The notes: a model not told the origin generated them from the sequence alone. 64,000 bases of DNA from Stereum hirsutum FP-91666 SS1 (GCF_000264905.1 NW_006763133.1:914681-978680), one strand, 5' to 3'; counted from the first letter of the stretch, positions 1-11,492 are shown. Numbers and translations: made by a program.

Positions 1-1012
1 TCAGACGAGACCGATACATGGTGAGTCATCCTTTCCATGTGCTCACGGCGTTCCAAAATCGGCTTTGAGCTTTCACACCACCCTATCTTCTACCCGTTTC
101 TTTCCATCCCCTCCTTGTCCTGCCATGCTTCCCTTCGCCGTTAGCTATTGATAGCTCACAAATTCTCTACTGACTTGTTTCTGTTTTTGTGCCCGTTATT
201 CACGGACATGCATTTTCCATTGCAGTGAAAACACTGGCGATCAGGGCTACAGCAGAAGAGGTCGTAATGGCACGACGTGCAGAGACGAAAGCGAGGGCAG
301 GATCGACAAGCTCTGCAGGCCTAGGTCCAAGTACAGGCCAGAAACTACCCAGCCTCATCGACGATTTCAGGATCCGGTCTTTCATCGAGGTCAGTACATA
401 ATCGGCATTCCTTTTCATTGGCTCATGTGCCATCTCGTGGAGCTTTGACTGATGTTTGTGTTGTTTCATGGCGTGTTGTGGCTCCAGCATCCCAAATTCA
501 TCGATGTGGGCTCAAGTACTACTGCCACTCCGTCTGCCGGTCGAAGGTCCGTATCAGATTCAGAACGTTCGAGAACGACGAGGTTGGACATACCGCTCGT
601 TGGTTCCTTCGGCGTTAGCACTACGTCGTCCAAGTCGGGAGCTTCCTTTGGATCTGCGAGTGTGGGGCGTAATGGGCGCATTGGACATGGAGTGATTCAA
701 GACGGGCGTGTCGAGCATGGCGATTCTCGTGGGCGTCACGGCCACCCCGTGCCGCAACCTACCACGGCTGATCGTAACTCTCATCCTATCACGATCGATG
801 CTGCTCACGTAGGGTTTGAGGCCGATGTGCGAGGGGAATCGGATGGAACGTTCACGAACATCACCGGGGATGATCCAACTGGTGCTCGTGTTCTGAACGC
901 GGTACACCTCGACGCTGATGTTAGAATTCGTGTGGGTTCAGGCACTGAGGTGAATACTGAGGGAAGTCCGACCAAGAGAAGGAGGACTATAAGGTTTGCT
1001 GATGAAGTTTAG
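1..1012 (+). CDS. 3' end of an unrecognised gene (partial)
   Basis: Exons <1-20, 226-389 and 488-1012 can be joined. The second intron (390-487) is phase 0 and canonical; the first (21-225) has a GTGAGT donor and a CAG acceptor. The last exon stays open for 175 codons to a TAG at 1010-1012. The visible protein is hydrophilic and rich in Ser, Thr, Arg and Gly, probably disordered, and ends with a basic cluster followed by FADEV. I do not recognise a family. The start lies outside the window. Confidence 0.5.
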
Positions 1013-1903
1013 TTACTTGAGCAGCAGAGGTGTAACAATATATAGTTCTATGTTTATTGGCTGACACGGCTTGGCGTGTACGATGTGTACTTTTTGCAGA
1101 TGATGAATGCATTCTCCGTTATCTCTGGTATCATGTGTCCCGTTACATGCCTGTCAGAAGAGTCAGTAAGTTTCCATGTACTATGCTCGACGCGGGAAGA
1201 AGGATGGAACCAACAAGGCGGAAAAGACACCCAGCTGACCTGTGTCACTGAGTCGCTTAGCTTTGTGTCCACATGCTTCAAGTCAATGTTTTGCGGTGTA
1301 ACGTCGCTCATTCAGAGCGTAAAATTGCGTGTTGTGTGTTTGTGCTGCTCCTTGGGCCTCAGGAGGTCGGAAAGTCATTCAGATCAGGCTGCGTGTGGCA
1401 ATGCACTGTGTGGCCCAGAGTCGGCGATCGTATGAACACACGGAAAGAGTTGTCCCGAGCACGTCAGCAAATGAGCCCGAAGAGGATGAGCATCGTCGGC
1501 AACATCGTACTCCACCGTCGGGTGATGCGCAGAACAGTCCATGGGTAGAGAAGGCCACACGCCTTGCCTAGTGGGGATTGTAATGCGGTCCGAGTCTAGA
1601 GGAGATGATGAGGGTAAGAAAGAACAGGCGTCGGAGTTTACAGTGCCACAGTGGGGCCGGTCGGCGGGCCCCGACTGGTTCCGAAGGCGGTCTCAAACCC
1701 CCGATCGAGGTCGGACCTGGGGTATATAAGGCCTTCCGAGCAGGTCGACTGTTCCCCAGGCTTCTGCTTCATCCCCTTCCCGTCTCACACATCCAAAGCA
1801 CAAAACACTTCACGAAACCCACACAACAAGCCGTCTATTCACTCTAATAATCCTCATCACCACCGAATCACCCACTCAAGGAATTTCTCATCACACATCC
1901 ATC
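1013..1903. other. Intergenic and promoter region
   Basis: No gene is supported here. Short open frames exist on both strands but none has splice sites or a recognisable motif. The last 200 bases hold the TATA box and a pyrimidine-rich leader of the next gene. Confidence 0.5.
1723..1730 (+). promoter_or_regulatory. TATA box (TATATAAG)
   Basis: Perfect TATA element about 175 bases upstream of the ATG at 1904, followed by a C/T-rich stretch and an A/C-rich leader. This fits a strongly expressed secreted-protein gene. Confidence 0.6.
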
Positions 1904-2562
1904 ATGAAGTTCACGAACACCCTTACGAACTTTTTCTTCTTTGGTGTCCTTGCGACCTTCGCGACTCTTCTCTCGCTCGTCTCTGCCGCGCCTGTTGACA
2001 TCTTCAAGCGCGATGTGTTTGTTCCGCCGATCACCTACCCGCATGCCGGAACTGTCTGGGCCGTAAACTCGCACCACAACGTCACCTGGGTATGTCTCTT
2101 CTCCTCTTTCCATCGCAGTGGCTCGGTGCACGAGCACTTTGGTAGGAATGCAGGGATGAGTCGCTGACTGCAAATTTGTGAATAGGACACTTCGAGCGCC
2201 CCCGTCAACATCACCAACAAGCAAGGAGAGATTTACTTGAGGCACAACGACCTTACCGACACCAGCAGTACGTTCTCGTCCTCATATTCCATTATCGTTA
2301 TCCTAGTGCGCTGACATGATATCCGTATGATTCTCAGACGCTCTTGCTTCCGGTTTCGACATCTTGCTCGGAAGGATTGAGATCCAGGTCCCTGACGTGG
2401 AGCCCGGCACGTACGAGCTTGTCTGTGAGTAACATGATTCCTCTCTTTACTTTCTCTGAATCATTCTTCACAATGTGCTGACCACCGACAATGGCGTTGC
2501 TTAACAATGCAGTGTTTGGCGATTCCGGTAACTTCAGTCCCGACTTCACCATCGAGGCTTAA
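1904..2562 (+). CDS. Small secreted Kre9/KNH-like protein
   Basis: Exons 1904-2089, 2186-2267, 2338-2424 and 2513-2562 give 134 residues; all four join in frame at GT-AG sites. A signal peptide is clear: MKFTNT, a hydrophobic core of Phe/Leu/Ala, then LVSAAP as a likely cleavage site near residue 29. The mature part starts with PPITYPHAGTVW, contains the NVTW sequon, and ends SGNFSPDFTIEA. This is the layout of the Kre9/KNH N-terminal domain (Ser-Thr-rich GPI-anchored membrane protein family), a beta-sandwich found in secreted fungal cell-wall proteins. This copy lacks the Ser/Thr-rich tail and GPI signal, so it should be secreted free. Its role is unknown beyond a likely cell-wall or extracellular location. 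Confidence 0.85.
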
Positions 2563-3310
2563 GCCGCCTAGCCCACATCGGCTCCACACGATCGATCTGA
2601 TCCTGACAAACATATTTCACGGACCATTGCATGATGATCGATGAACCCCTCACGCCGCCAGGACACTTTCGTCTTCTCGTTCGAACACTTTGTCTTTTTT
2701 GACTGCATTTACTTCTCGAGGTGTACGGGGCGTGCGGCGCCTGTCCCACATTAACTTGTTGGATAGGTCTCGCATGTCTCGTCGCCTCACGGACCTTTTT
2801 TTCCGCATTTGTTTGGACATTGAACTTTTTTTCGCGCATGCATTGCTGTGACTCGTCGCGTATCTGTAGCATCATCATCATTCAGCATCATCACCTTTTT
2901 GTTCTTCATACTCATCCACGGTTTCGAATCACGGACCTTCTTGCTCATGGACTTGATTTTTGGCATGTTTCACATTCGCGTTGTTGGTTGCAGTTGAGTT
3001 GGTTTCCGTTTGGGTAGTTTTGTTCATTCACAAAGGAAGCAGAAACATTCAATGTACGGTAGTAGTGCGTACATAGGGGCGTCGTAGGTACTCGTACTAG
3101 TGGTTGCTCGTTTAATCCAACATTCCAGTTGTACTACCTTGTGTTCTCATTCAGTCCTCAGAATGGCAGGCGCAGAAGGTATCCACCCTCGAATCGCCAT
3201 TAAGTCGCAAAGGACCCGTCGACGGAACCAATGAGAGTGCCCCTCGAGACGATCAAGTAGGTCCAACAACCAAACTATTCATGGGGTATTGGTTTTTTAT
3301 GGGCCCATTT
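2563..3310. other. Intergenic region before the fold-back element
   Basis: 3' flank of the Kre9-like gene, rich in short T runs. No coding sequence is supported. Confidence 0.4.
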
Positions 3311-3335
3311 TGCTACACACGTTCGGAGTTTGAAA
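3311..3335 (+). repeat. Left terminal inverted repeat
   Basis: Begins TGCTACACACGTTCGGAGTT. It is the reverse complement of 8183-8207 with a single T/C difference at its 21st base. Confidence 0.8.
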
Positions 3336-4146
3336 ATGGATCACCATTTCGTGCAGTGTGGCACTGCTGCTCTGTAGCAGCTTTGGACAAGACCCACACG
3401 TACAGAGTGCAGAACTCGAGAGATGACTCAGAATGCTTTTGCATTGTGTAAGATCTTATTTTTCGGCCTCTACTATAAATTTCTCGTATGAGATCTGAGC
3501 GTGGTGCACAACCGGTGCACCGGCATCATCTCAATATGGCGCGTATTGTGCTACAATGGTCGATTGTGGACCCATTTTTGCTCGTTATATAGTCAAAGTG
3601 CTAGGAGATCGTCCCTTACCCTTCTCGGCCTTCAATTTGCTCAGAATATCAGTGTTTTTGGTAGGTTGCAGAGGACATCAGGTGTGAGGCCACACAGTGC
3701 CACACGGAGCCCAGTATGAAGGTTTTTCTGGGACAATAACCGTTTAGTTTTTTTGAAAATGAAGTTAGGCACAGGAGGGTCAGGGAAAACCACGTACGCT
3801 GAGGTTGTCCGAGGGAGTCTGAGGTCCGACGAAGTTTGCCGCGGTCTGACGAGGTTGGCTGAACTCCGACGAGGTCTGACGGGGTTGTCCGGGGTTGTCC
3901 GGTGTCCGGCTGCTCGGGCAAACGGACGCGGACCGGCGACGCGCTCGGAGAGGGCGGCTGTCATACTGTGACCGACCCGTCCGGCGCGTCCGGCGACGCC
4001 TGGAGGAACCCGGCGCCGCCTGGAGGAATCCGGCCACGCCTCCAGGCAATTCTTGTACCCTCCCCTTTGAAGGATGCCTCCAGCAGTTTTGTACACATTT
4101 TGTAAATACCCCCAAAAAATGTCATTTATTTGCATATGCTTTAATC

Positions 4147-4440
4147 TGCCTGGAGACGATCCGCCCACCAGTCGAGCCCTGCTTGGAGGCAATTTCGCAC
4201 AAGTCACACATTGCCTGGAGGTGTTCCCGAGCAAGTCACACCCTGCCTGGACGCAATTTCGAGCAAGTCGCTCATTGCCTGGAGGCAATTCCGAGCAAGT
4301 TGCCCATTGCCTGGAGCCTACCCTCATCAGCTCCATATTTGCTTGGAGGTCATTCTGCACACGTCATGTTCTGCCCACGGGAGTTTCTGTTAGAGAATCC
4401 GCCATCTGCCTGGAGGCAACCCGTACTCGCTCTCTGCTCG
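4147..4440 (+). repeat. 32-bp minisatellite with a GCCTGGAGGC core
   Basis: Units start near 4147, 4180, 4212, 4244, 4276, 4308, 4340 and 4372, with spacing of 32-33 bases. Each opens with TGCCTGGAGGC or a near variant, followed by a diverged AATTTCGAGCAAGTC-like part. The core GCCT-GG-AGGC can itself form a small hairpin. Related cores recur in opposite orientation at about 7396-7600 in the other half of the element. Confidence 0.8.
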
Positions 4441-4526
4441 CCTGGATGTACTTCCTCACATCTCGTGGATTACCTCCAGCAATTTCTGTCTGCACATCAG
4501 CTCATCGGGAGGCATCCTCACTCCTG

Positions 4527-5880
4527 TCAGTGTATAAAACGTAAATGTGTGACGTGATTTTGGCGAGATGATGGAGGTTGAATTTGGGAGTTCTGTCTAT
4601 TTGACAAACATTTGTAAGTATTCAGGATGCTAGAAATCAATTTGTGAAGGAATCGGTCCATTTGCTCCAAAGTTATAGCATAAACGGTCAGGAAGATATT
4701 GCCACATTGAGGCTGGAGGGGGTCGGTACGCCAGAACTAGTGATATAATGATTTGATTGACTTGGTTTTTGCTGTCGTGTGTAGATTGACATCACTAACT
4801 GATTATGAAAGCCACACCCGAAACAAAAACTACGACCGTGGCCTTGATAGTGGTGCCGCGTTAAGGGGAGGAGGAGGAGAACGTCTACCCAGGGGGTACT
4901 GCAGTGGTCGAAATTGTTGGTGATGTTGACATTATGATTGGACAGTATAGTTTGACGTTTATGAAGACGATCTACGGTACAACATCAGTCAAAATGCTTC
5001 TGCATCAATTGTGGGGCGCTGAGGGGGTAAAACAGTGTATTGGGCCNNNNNNNNNNNNNNNNNNNNNNNNNNNNNNNNNNNNNNNNNNNNNNNNNNNNNN
5101 NNNNNNNNNNNNNNNNNNNNNNNNNNNNNNNNNNNNNNNNNNNNNNNNNNNNNNNNNNNNNNNNNNNNNNNNNNNNNNNNNNNNNNNNNNNNNNNNNNNN
5201 NNNNNNNNNNNNNNNNNNNNNNNNNNNNNNNNNNNNNNNNNNNNNNNNNNNNNNNNNNNNNNNNNNNNNNNNNNNNNNNNNNNNNNNNNNNNNNNNNNNN
5301 NNNNNNNNNNNNNNNNNNNNNNNNNNNNNNNNNNNNNNNNNNNNNNNNNNNNNNNNNNNNNNNNNNNNNNNNNNNNNNNNNNNNNNNNNNNNNNNNNNNN
5401 NNNNNNNNNNNNNNNNNNNNNNNNNNNNNNNNNNNNNNNNNNNNNNNNNNNNNNNNNNNNNNNNNNNNNNNNNNNNNNNNNNNNNNNNNNNNNNNNNNNN
5501 NNNNNNNNNNNNNNNNNNNNNNNNNNNNNNNNNNNNNNNNNNNNNNNNNNNNNNNNNNNNNNNNNNNNNNNNNNNNNNNNNNNNNNNNNNNNNNNNNNNN
5601 NNNNNNNNNNNNNNNNNNNNNNNNNNNNNNNNNNNNNNNNNNNNNNNNNNNNNNNNNNNNNNNNNNNNNNNNNNNNNNNNNNNNNNNNNNNNNNNNNNNN
5701 NNNNNNNNNNNNNNNNNNNNNNNNNNNNNNNNNNNNNNNNNNNNNNNNNNNNNNNNNNNNNNNNNNNNNNNNNNNNNNNNNNNNNNNNCGTTGGGGTTAA
5801 GGTCTTTGCAACAAAAGTTAGGCCTCCAAGAAACATCCAAAGTGGTCAGCTAACATATACATCTCAGATTGCTCAGAACA
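4527..5880 (+). repeat. Left inner arm of the inverted repeat
   Basis: Matches the reverse complement of 5942-7217 almost throughout its known sequence. It holds the 742-base N run. At about 4740-4745 it keeps the empty site of the MITE found in the other arm. Confidence 0.85.
5047..5788. other. Assembly gap (742 N)
   Basis: Run of 742 ambiguous bases inside the left inner arm. The matching interval of the right arm (6034-6427) is only 394 bases, so the gap length is either nominal or hides an insertion. Open frames that cross the gap are artefacts. Confidence 0.95.
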
Positions 5881-5941
5881 CTCATTTGGATCTTGCAAGT
5901 TAAACCAGACTAGTCCCTTTACAACATCATGTCACTAACAA

Positions 5942-7217
5942 TGTTCCAAGCAGTCTGAGATGTATATGCTAGCTGACCACTTTGGATTTTTTTTGGAGGC
6001 CTAACTTTCATTGCAAAGACCTTAACCCCAACGGGGATTGGTCTACAACTGCCCCAATTAAATTCAGAAATCCGAACACCCTGCAGAATTGACCATTTAC
6101 AGCCAAAAAGCTGACGTTTTGCATACATAATGTACCACACAGACTGTTTCTGACATGGTGAGTGACCCAGAAACATCACATATGATGTACCAATGCACCA
6201 TACCACACCTCATTATGATCGCACAGCATTTGAGAAAGATCTGGACCATATACGCCCCCAATACCACATGTGCACCTACTCCCCCAGCGAAAACATGATT
6301 TTGTTTTGTTGCTGTCTACCAGCTATGCTTCCGGTGCTTGTTTGGTGTTTACATGTATTCAAAATAACTTACCACAACAAGGACGATGCCAAAAACGTGT
6401 AAATGGATGCTCCTGTGATTATACTGTGGCCCAATACACTGTTTTACCCCCTCAGCGCCCCACAATTGATGCAGAAGCATTTTGACTGATGTTGTACCGT
6501 AGATCGTCTTCATAAACGTCAAACTATACTGTCCAATCATAATGTCAACATCACCAACAATTTCAACCACTGCAGTACCCCCTGGGTAGACGTTCTCCTC
6601 CTCCTCCTCCCCTTGACGCGGCACCACTATCAAGGCCACGGTCGTAGTTTTTGTTTCGGGTGTGGCTTTCATAATCAGTTAGTGATGTCAATCTACCCAC
6701 GACAGCAAAAACCAAGTCAATCAAATCATTATACTGTAGTTTTTCGACCATAAGTTTGTGGGAAGATTATGTCAGACGTGACACTCGCCAGGCCACGGTT
6801 CGTTTGGCTGGGCCACGCGTGACGAACCAATGAAATTGTTCGCAGTACGACCCAAAAATTGATTTTCGGACAATTTCGGTGCAAATTGGTCACAATTTAC
6901 TGTTCGTGGGCCCGCGTATCTGCGTGACCATTGGGTCAAATATGTTCGCCGGCGCACCCTGCGTGATGCGTGACGAACATATGGTCGAAAAACTACAGTA
7001 TCACTAGTTCTGGCGTACCGACCCCCTCCAGCCTCAATGTGGCAATATCTTCCTGACCGTTTATGCTATAACTTTGGAGCAAATGGACCGATTCCTTCAC
7101 AAATTGATTTCTAGCATCCTGTATACTTATAAATGTTTGTCAAATAGACAGAACTCCCAAAATCAGCCTCCGTCATCTCACCAAAATCACATCACACATT
7201 TACGTTTTATACACTGA
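5942..7217 (-). repeat. Right inner arm of the inverted repeat
   Basis: Inverted copy of 4527-5880. Without the inserted MITE and its TA duplication it is about 1009 bases, matching the left arm once the gap is replaced by 394 bases (about 1006). A 107-codon open frame on the minus strand (6349-6672) is interrupted by a stop in the left arm, so it is probably a decayed remnant. Confidence 0.85.
6734..6998. mobile_element. MITE, 265 bp, TA target-site duplication (Tc1/mariner-like)
   Basis: Perfect 19-bp terminal inverted repeats, CTGTAGTTTTTCGACCATA at 6734-6752 and its reverse complement at 6980-6998. TA dinucleotides flank it at 6732-6733 and 6999-7000. The left arm carries the uninterrupted sequence ATTATATCAC at the matching place, so the empty site is present in the same window. 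No coding capacity. TA duplication and small size are typical of MITEs moved by Tc1/mariner-type transposases. Confidence 0.93.
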
Positions 7218-8182
7218 TTCCATCAAAATGACACCCGGCAATGTGATTCATTCACTCTAAATCTCAAAACTTGCAAAGTTACAAAAATACCCCCATATCA
7301 CCCTGTTTCCCCATACCCAGGCTAGTACCTCCACGCGGGAACCAACCTGGAATGTTTTTGCCTGCGAGTGAGTCCGAACGCATGCGAGCTCTCCAGGCAT
7401 GTTCATCCACGCGAGTTGTGGCTCCAGGCGAATGCGATCACATGCGAGTTGTGTCTCCAGGCAATTCGCGTGTCGTACGAACATGCCTGGAGGCACAACT
7501 CGTATCTGTGGGATCCTGCCGGGAGGCATAACTCGTGTGAGTGGGGAATTGCCTGGAGGCACATCTCGTCTGCCTCCAGGCAGCGCCGGATGCCTCCAGG
7601 CGTCGCCGGACGCGCCGGACGCGCCGGGTACAGGTCACAGTATGACACTCGTTCTGCGCTCGGACGCGCTCGTCAGAGCTCGGCGGAGTTCATCCAACCT
7701 CGTCGAACGTGGTCCTCTGGCGTCAGCGCAAGCCTCAGTCGCGCTCGTTGTCTTCGGTCGGACCAATTTGTCTGTCAGAAGACTGAACAATGTAAATTCA
7801 ATATGATCTGAGTGAGCTCTCGTGAGCTCAGACCAAGTACGACGAGGTCGTCCAAAGTCATCTGAGGTTGTCCGAGGCTGTCTGTGATCAGACGGCATAT
7901 AACTTTGGTAAGTTCTCCGGGGTCTGATGAAATATTATCTGGCTTGCTGGAGTTTGCTCAGCTCTGAGCCCATACGGTGAGGTCTGACAAAGTTGGCTGA
8001 GGTCCGTCGAGGTTTGACGAGGTTTGACGAGGTTTGATCAGGTCTGACGCGGTCTAATGGAGTTGTCTAAAATCGTAGCTCATAAGACCTCGCCAGACTC
8101 AGTCAGATATCATAGTCACTCATATTTTCAACAAATAATTTACTTTCCGTCCAAGAAAAACCATCATAGCCCAGCCATGCAA

Positions 8183-8207
8183 TTTCGAACTCCGAACGTG
8201 TGTAGCA
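8183..8207 (-). repeat. Right terminal inverted repeat
   Basis: Ends CCGAACGTGTGTAGCA and mirrors 3311-3335 with one mismatch. Confidence 0.8.
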
Positions 8208-8545
8208 CAACGGACTCGGCCTATCGATTGGTGAACTGCTGTAACCTTACTTCCTTCCTTCCAAACAAACAAATGGCAATCCACGTCGGCAAACGTCGGC
8301 GCAGCGACTTCGACAGGCTCGTGTGGCGGACTCCTTGCATTCACTTCTGCATCGTTCTTTTATTGCTCGCGTTCAACTTTCAATCTTCGTTCAATCCTCC
8401 TTGGTCTCAGCCAAACAATATTCAACTTGTCTTTGTTCTCATCGACGACGCCCACACAAAGTAATCATAGTTAGATAAGCGACGCGCTGCTCACTCGGTC
8501 CTCTAGCGACCCTGTCCGAGTCTTGACCCATCTTGACGATCGACC
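8208..8545. other. Spacer between the fold-back element and the Crinkler-type gene
   Basis: 338 bases with no gene. It must hold the promoter of the next gene, but no clear TATA box is visible. Confidence 0.4.
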
Positions 8546-10376
8546 ATGACCACTACCCAAAGTCTTGCCACCCAGCGCCTCCGTCGCTATGGAGAGTTCC
8601 ACCAGGCCGTATGGGGCGTCAAAAATGTCTTCCAGTCTTTTGATTACAATGAGAAGAAGTACGAGTATTTCGACCTCGCTCCATACCGCGGCATTTTTGG
8701 TCAAGAGGCCAATGGACGCTTCATCCTCGTCCGTCTTGAATACACGGCAGCGTACGAGTATCTGGTCAAGCGGGCAGCTTTACACACCATAGATGCGAGG
8801 ATGAATACTGTGCTGACTGGCCAGCCTGGCATCGGTTCGTGATCGATTCGACATTCCATACCGACCTCTTTTATTTGATGTCACTGATCATTGTCTCTTG
8901 CACGCAGGAAAAACACTCTTTCAAATCTACGTCCTGATCCGCCGCATGCAGGAGGCGAAGCCCGTCGCCATACAGATGGACACCAATGAAATCGTCCTAT
9001 TTAACTCATGGGGCCCTTCTGTCCTTTCAACGAACTCGTCCTCGTCCTCACATGTTACAATCGACGTCTGGGCTATCTGCGATTCGCTCAGCGGCATCCA
9101 GCCATGCGATGCCTTCTTGCGGTCCCCTGCTTCCATTATCCAGACGACATCACCATCGCCAAAGCATTACAAGGCCTGGCAGAAGAGTGTCGGTGCCATG
9201 CCGTATATCATGGATGTGTGGGAGGAACATGAGCTCGGCGCATTGATGTGAGTCTTTGTTCGCCAATGTCGATTCCATCTTGGGTCTCATGCTTCGTCTT
9301 GCTCAAACGGCGCCACCTACAGGGTACTTCTCAAACTTCCACTCGACCGAGGCCTAACACTCTTCCAGAAATTTGGACCTAGCGTGAGGCTGATCATCCG
9401 AATTCTTCGCGACATCGAAGCGGAGAAGTATTACGCTCTACAAGTTGCTTACGCGGCAAAGCGGCTTGCTCTGGATACCTCGAACGAGTTGGATAAGATG
9501 ATGAACCTCGACTTTGACAGCCACGTCTCATCTCACATCTTCTTCCTTACCCCCAGCTCAGAACGATATCTGCCTCGCCTGATTATACCGACCACCTACC
9601 TCGCTCAATCCTTCGCGCGCGCGATAAACAGCGCTGGGGATACTAATCAAATACGGATTTTCGACGCCATGCGCTCTCATCTTTCCATCGGCGTGGCTGA
9701 TTGGCTGTACGAAAACTTTGCACACGGCCGGTTCTCGAACAAAATCGGAGCTCCCATTGAGGGCTATGTTTCCGGCAGCGACATCGCTTACCCGATTCCG
9801 CGTTGCTCGCAGGTCGAGCTTTTCTTGGAGGAATGCGTCCACGAGAGTCGCTATCCTTTCTACTGGGTGCCACCGTTGGTCGATGGTCGCCGGTATGGCA
9901 TGGACGCGATCATCTGCAATGATAGCGATGTCGACAGCAGGTTTTTCGACGTCTGGGCAGTCCAGTTCACGATCGACGGCATCCACAAGGCTGGGTTGTT
10001 AAGAGTTCTCGCAGAAGCTGCCGAAGTCTTCGACCGCAAACGCGTACGCGTCAAATGGCATCTCGCCTTTGTCGGACCAGAGTTGAAGGCGGCGGAGCAG
10101 GCACGGGATCGTGTAAGTCAAATGCTGAAAGAGTGGTGGGCGAAACGGGGCATCACTCTATATGCCTGCGAGCTGCCGCTCGCGTCCCTTTCAGATCGGG
10201 CATACTGCCGCGTCTTGAAGCTCGAGGTAAGATGCCAGCCAGAATGACATCGACTGAAGGCATCAGTGGCTAACCGATTTGGCGAGCAGGAGCACGACCT
10301 TTCTCAATTCACCATTGACACCGCGAAAAAGTTCATTGACTCCACATCGTTCGATGGAGATAACGTGGTAGGATGA
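8546..10376 (+). CDS. Crinkler/RHS-type P-loop NTPase with nuclease-like C-terminus
   Basis: Exons 8546-8834, 8908-9247, 9323-10226 and 10290-10376 give 539 residues. A Walker A motif GQPGIGKT lies at residues 92-99, split by intron 1. Downstream, VTIDVWAICD could be the Walker B strand, and IQTTSPSPKHYKAW with YIMDVWEEHELGAL is the pattern I know from the NTPase of Crinkler (CRN) and RHS proteins. Near the C-terminus, GMDAIICN followed by VWAVQFTIDGIHKAG resembles the metal-binding core of PD-(D/E)xK-type nuclease folds, with Gln in the usual Glu/Gln position. Such NTPase-nuclease proteins are described as transposon-derived effectors or conflict proteins. No signal peptide or ubiquitin-like header is seen. 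It begins 338 bases from the fold-back element. Family assignment is by pattern; nuclease activity is inferred. Confidence 0.75.
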
Positions 10377-11492
10377 GCTATTGATCGAGGGTATGCATTG
10401 AAGGGGTGGTGTTGAGGCTTGTTGAGGGGTACATACAGAAGAAGTCAACTGTGAATTTGCAAGATGACCCAGATGTGCAAGATCGTCACCGATAATTTCC
10501 CCGTGCTCTTCGCACGGGCAAGTTGTGAATAATAAATGCATATTCCCCACTTTGCCTCTGTGAACGACAGGACTGGCCCGAGGCGGCAACAGACCGGAGC
10601 ATATCGGGCCAATGTACGCGGTGACCTCTGATCATAACAAGACCAAACAAGCTCCTCCCCAAATCCGCACCAACCGCACAGTGACCAGCAAGTACTCTTG
10701 AGGCAGCCTCTAAATGTCTCCAAAATCCGTCTCTTCTTCTCGGCCCACAAAAAGTCCCCGTACCAATAACCATCGCCATCGGAGCGCCCTCTGAAGCTGA
10801 CCTTCCTTCCGAGTTAAGCCAATTCAACACTCCTTCCTCGTAACTTACGAAAAGGAGAATCTTGCATATAGTGGCCATCCATGCAGAAGTCTGTGTTACT
10901 GTTTTCTCGTCCCGCATGAGCAACGGACAACGTCCGGACGACCAACAAATTACGTATACTTACACACGCATTATACACTATATACAGCCCGACGAATATC
11001 GAAAGCAGAGCAGACGCAGACGCAGGCACTATGGAAGGGAATACAGACATACAGTACGTACCGTGGAGTAAGGAGCAGGGTGAAGGGAGAGGAGACCAGG
11101 TAACGGGACGGTCTCAAGAACGGCGCGCGATTCAAGGTTCGAGAGTGCATGACGGACGGGAACTTGAGCGATGGCGAGGGATTACGATTGAGTGCGTGAG
11201 GATGAGGACGAGGAGTAGAGGAAGTCGTAGGCACGTCGCTGGCGAGCTGTGAGATCCTTCCCGAGCGTAAAGTATGCATGCATTTCCGACATAATTACGT
11301 GAGAAAGGACAGATTGTGGAACGAGGGCAAGCAATGCGATATGCAGCAGACGAATGTCCAGATAAAAAAGATGGGGATGATTCCAAGGATGAGAGCCGGT
11401 AAGCCGAGGTTGAGGGACAAGAGACCAGAGATGCTGAGGCGAGGAGAGGGGAGGGGAGAGAGAGAGCGAAGATGAAATCCGATCCGAATGCA
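10377..11492. other. Intergenic region, convergent 3' ends
   Basis: Lies between the 3' ends of the Crinkler-type gene and the F-box/WD40 gene. Open frames are short and of low complexity; none is supported. Confidence 0.4.

Larger units (their letters stand above)
3311..8207. mobile_element. Large fold-back (inverted-repeat) element, about 4.9 kb
   Basis: Its ends are a 25-bp terminal inverted repeat (3311-3335 against 8183-8207) with one mismatch. Moving inward, both sides carry degenerate tandem copies of a GACGAGGTTG-like unit (about 3797-3905 and 7810-8060), then matching GC-rich blocks (about 3940-4050 and 7570-7670), then CCTGGAGGCA-type repeats. The inner arms 4527-5880 and 5942-7217 are close inverted copies around a 61-base centre. 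No transposase is recognisable; arm reading frames are broken, for example by a TAA near 4862 that is absent from the other arm. No convincing target-site duplication flanks the ends. I read it as a non-autonomous DNA element of fold-back type, but cannot name a superfamily. Confidence 0.75.

Noticed and set aside
3641..4557. Open frames of 156-239 codons in the left part of the fold-back element
   Set aside because: They are repeat-driven (CCTGGAGGCA and GACGAGGTTG units read in frame) and not maintained in the other half.
4904..5903. Open frames of 270-300 codons crossing the N run
   Set aside because: They are open only because unknown bases cannot show stop codons.
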